Of a stretch of DNA of 43,121 bases, positions 42,195 through 43,121 are shown piece after piece. Location: the NCBI GenBank assembly GCA_964547515.1, contig CAZJOA010000005.1:1-43121 (forward strand), given 5' to 3'. The notes below the pieces were generated by a model. It was not told the origin of the DNA. It did no database searches and saw nothing but the letters and a program-made list of their open reading frames with translations. The stretch's first letter is position 1; each line of letters begins with the position of its first letter. The position numbers were made by a program, and so were the translations under genes. The DNA comes from UBA11524 sp964547515. GTDB lineage: Bacteria; Bacillota; Clostridia; Christensenellales; Aristaeellaceae.

Positions 42195-43102
42195 AGCGCT
42201 GGTGCGTGCTGCCCCTGGGACGGACGGAGGTGGCGCTGCATGGGTCGCTGCTGCTCTATGCGTGCTATGCCTGTCTGTGCGGAAAGGCGGAGCTTTTCGC
42301 GGCGAGCACCCTGTCCATCCTGCTGCATGAGGGCGCGCATGCCCTGGTTGGCGCGGCATTGGGTCAGCCGCCTGAACGCATTGAGCTGACGCCCCTGGGT
42401 GCTGTCCTGCGCGTGGAGGACGATGCGAAGCTCGCTCCCGTGCGGCGGCTGCTCATGCTGATGGCCGGGCCGGGCATGACCCTCATCTTGTGCAGTGCGG
42501 CGATTCTGCTGACCCGCACCGGGGTTTTCGGCATCGCGTGGGGACACAGGCTCTTCGTCAGCAATGTGAGCCTCCTTGCGGTCAACCTCCTGCCCGCCCT
42601 GCCGCTGGACGGCGGACGCATCCTCCTGCTCGTGCTGGAGCGGCTGATGCCCTTGCGGACGGCACAGCGGCTGCTGCGGGGCATCGGCAGTGCCCTCGGC
42701 ATGGCGCTGATCGGCCTGAACCTGTATGTCTCCTGGCGTATGGGCGGCTGGAACCTCTCGCTGGCGTTTGCTGGGTGCTGTCTGCTGTACGGCAGCGCTG
42801 CGTCGCTGACGACGAAGGCCATGGCGGAGTACCGCTTCCTGTTGGAGCGCAAGCTCCTGCTGGAGCGCCGGGGATGCCTGCCTGCCACGGCCTGTGCCGC
42901 CCTGCACACGCAGACGCTGCATCAGTTTGTCCGCCGCCTGCCCTCGGGGCGGATGTGCACCTGCGTCTGCTATGAGGCCGGGAGCATGCGTTTGCTGGGC
43001 GTGCTGACCGAGCCGGAGCTGCTCCGGCAGTACCTGGACGCACCGGAGCGCCCGCTGGGTGAGGCCGTCTGCCTGAGAAACGCCGAACATGGCACAATCT
43101 GA
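42191..43102 (+). CDS. spoIVFB: SpoIVFB-like M50 intramembrane metalloprotease
   Basis: This is a 303-residue site-2-type protease. In Bacillus SpoIVFB cuts pro-sigma-K in the mother cell late in sporulation. The zinc motif HEGAH is at residues 46-50 inside a hydrophobic segment. The second ligand lies in NLLPALPLDGGRI (D140). About six hydrophobic segments are present. The C-terminal part (about 225-300) has a CBS-like region (GVLTEPELLRQYL), as in SpoIVFB. The start overlaps the preceding stop (ATGA) with no obvious ribosome site, implying coupled synthesis with SpoIVFA. A general M50 protease role is possible, but the pairing favours sporulation. Confidence 0.85.
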   Translation: MKRWCVLPLGRTEVALHGSLLLYACYACLCGKAELFAASTLSILLHEGAHALVGAALGQPPERIELTPLGAVLRVEDDAKLAPVRRLLMLMAGPGMTLILCSAAILLTRTGVFGIAWGHRLFVSNVSLLAVNLLPALPLDGGRILLLVLERLMPLRTAQRLLRGIGSALGMALIGLNLYVSWRMGGWNLSLAFAGCCLLYGSAASLTTKAMAEYRFLLERKLLLERRGCLPATACAALHTQTLHQFVRRLPSGRMCTCVCYEAGSMRLLGVLTEPELLRQYLDAPERPLGEAVCLRNAEHGTI

Positions 43103-43121
43103 GCAGTTCGATGCGCAAAAT

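Overview
The window looks like chromosomal backbone of a GC-rich, spore-forming member of the Bacillota, most likely class Clostridia. The evidence is gene content and order: dgt-dnaG-rpoD, hprK, rbgA-rnhB-yraN, the TIGR03960/TIGR03936 radical-SAM pair followed by RNase G, miaB-ylbF-mutS-mutL-miaA, and a SpoIVFA/SpoIVFB-like pair. Starts are mostly preceded by strong AGGAGG-type ribosome binding sites, and several genes start with TTG. I cannot name the genus. I see no phage, insertion sequence, CRISPR array, tRNA or rRNA. No gene-free stretch exceeds 300 bases.

Left part (1-7469, minus strand). A replication/transcription operon reads dgt, dnaG, rpoD; rpoD runs off the left edge. Next comes a stand-alone XRE-type regulator with a C-terminal array of 26-residue repeats, with its own promoter and terminator. 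A carbon-control cluster follows: HAD phosphatase, HPr kinase/phosphorylase and ROK glucokinase. It has a good sigma-A promoter at 7510-7538.

Centre-left (7664-16259, plus strand). A cytoplasmic GH3 glycosidase ends at a clear terminator. Then comes a complete phosphate-starvation locus: pstS, pstC, pstA, pstB, phoU and a PhoP/PhoR-type two-component pair. A candidate Pho box lies ahead of pstS, and many of the junctions overlap or nearly overlap.

Centre (16360-24200, minus strand). This holds comM (YifB), a very large membrane glycosyltransferase that appears to join two GT-C enzymes with extracytoplasmic carbohydrate-binding-like domains, and the rbgA-rnhB-yraN operon.

Right part (24459-43102, almost all plus strand). 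Two small membrane-anchored proteins (one DUF4230-like) face a 91-residue orphan on the other strand. Then come a LacX-type aldose epimerase, tandem VanW-domain paralogues, and a long run of RNA and DNA maintenance genes: TIGR03960, TIGR03936, RNase G, miaB, ylbF, mutS, mutL, miaA and a methionine gamma-lyase family protein. The SpoIVFA/SpoIVFB-like pair closes the window.

Most of the window is housekeeping DNA and I do not see a clear-cut new defence or mobile system. The points most worth a second look are: the double GT-C fusion; MutL with substituted endonuclease motifs and a 75-bp tandem repeat in its linker; RNase G cut off just before its zinc-link; the repeat-bearing regulator; and a terminator hairpin that abuts the SpoIVFA start and could contain an internal sporulation promoter.
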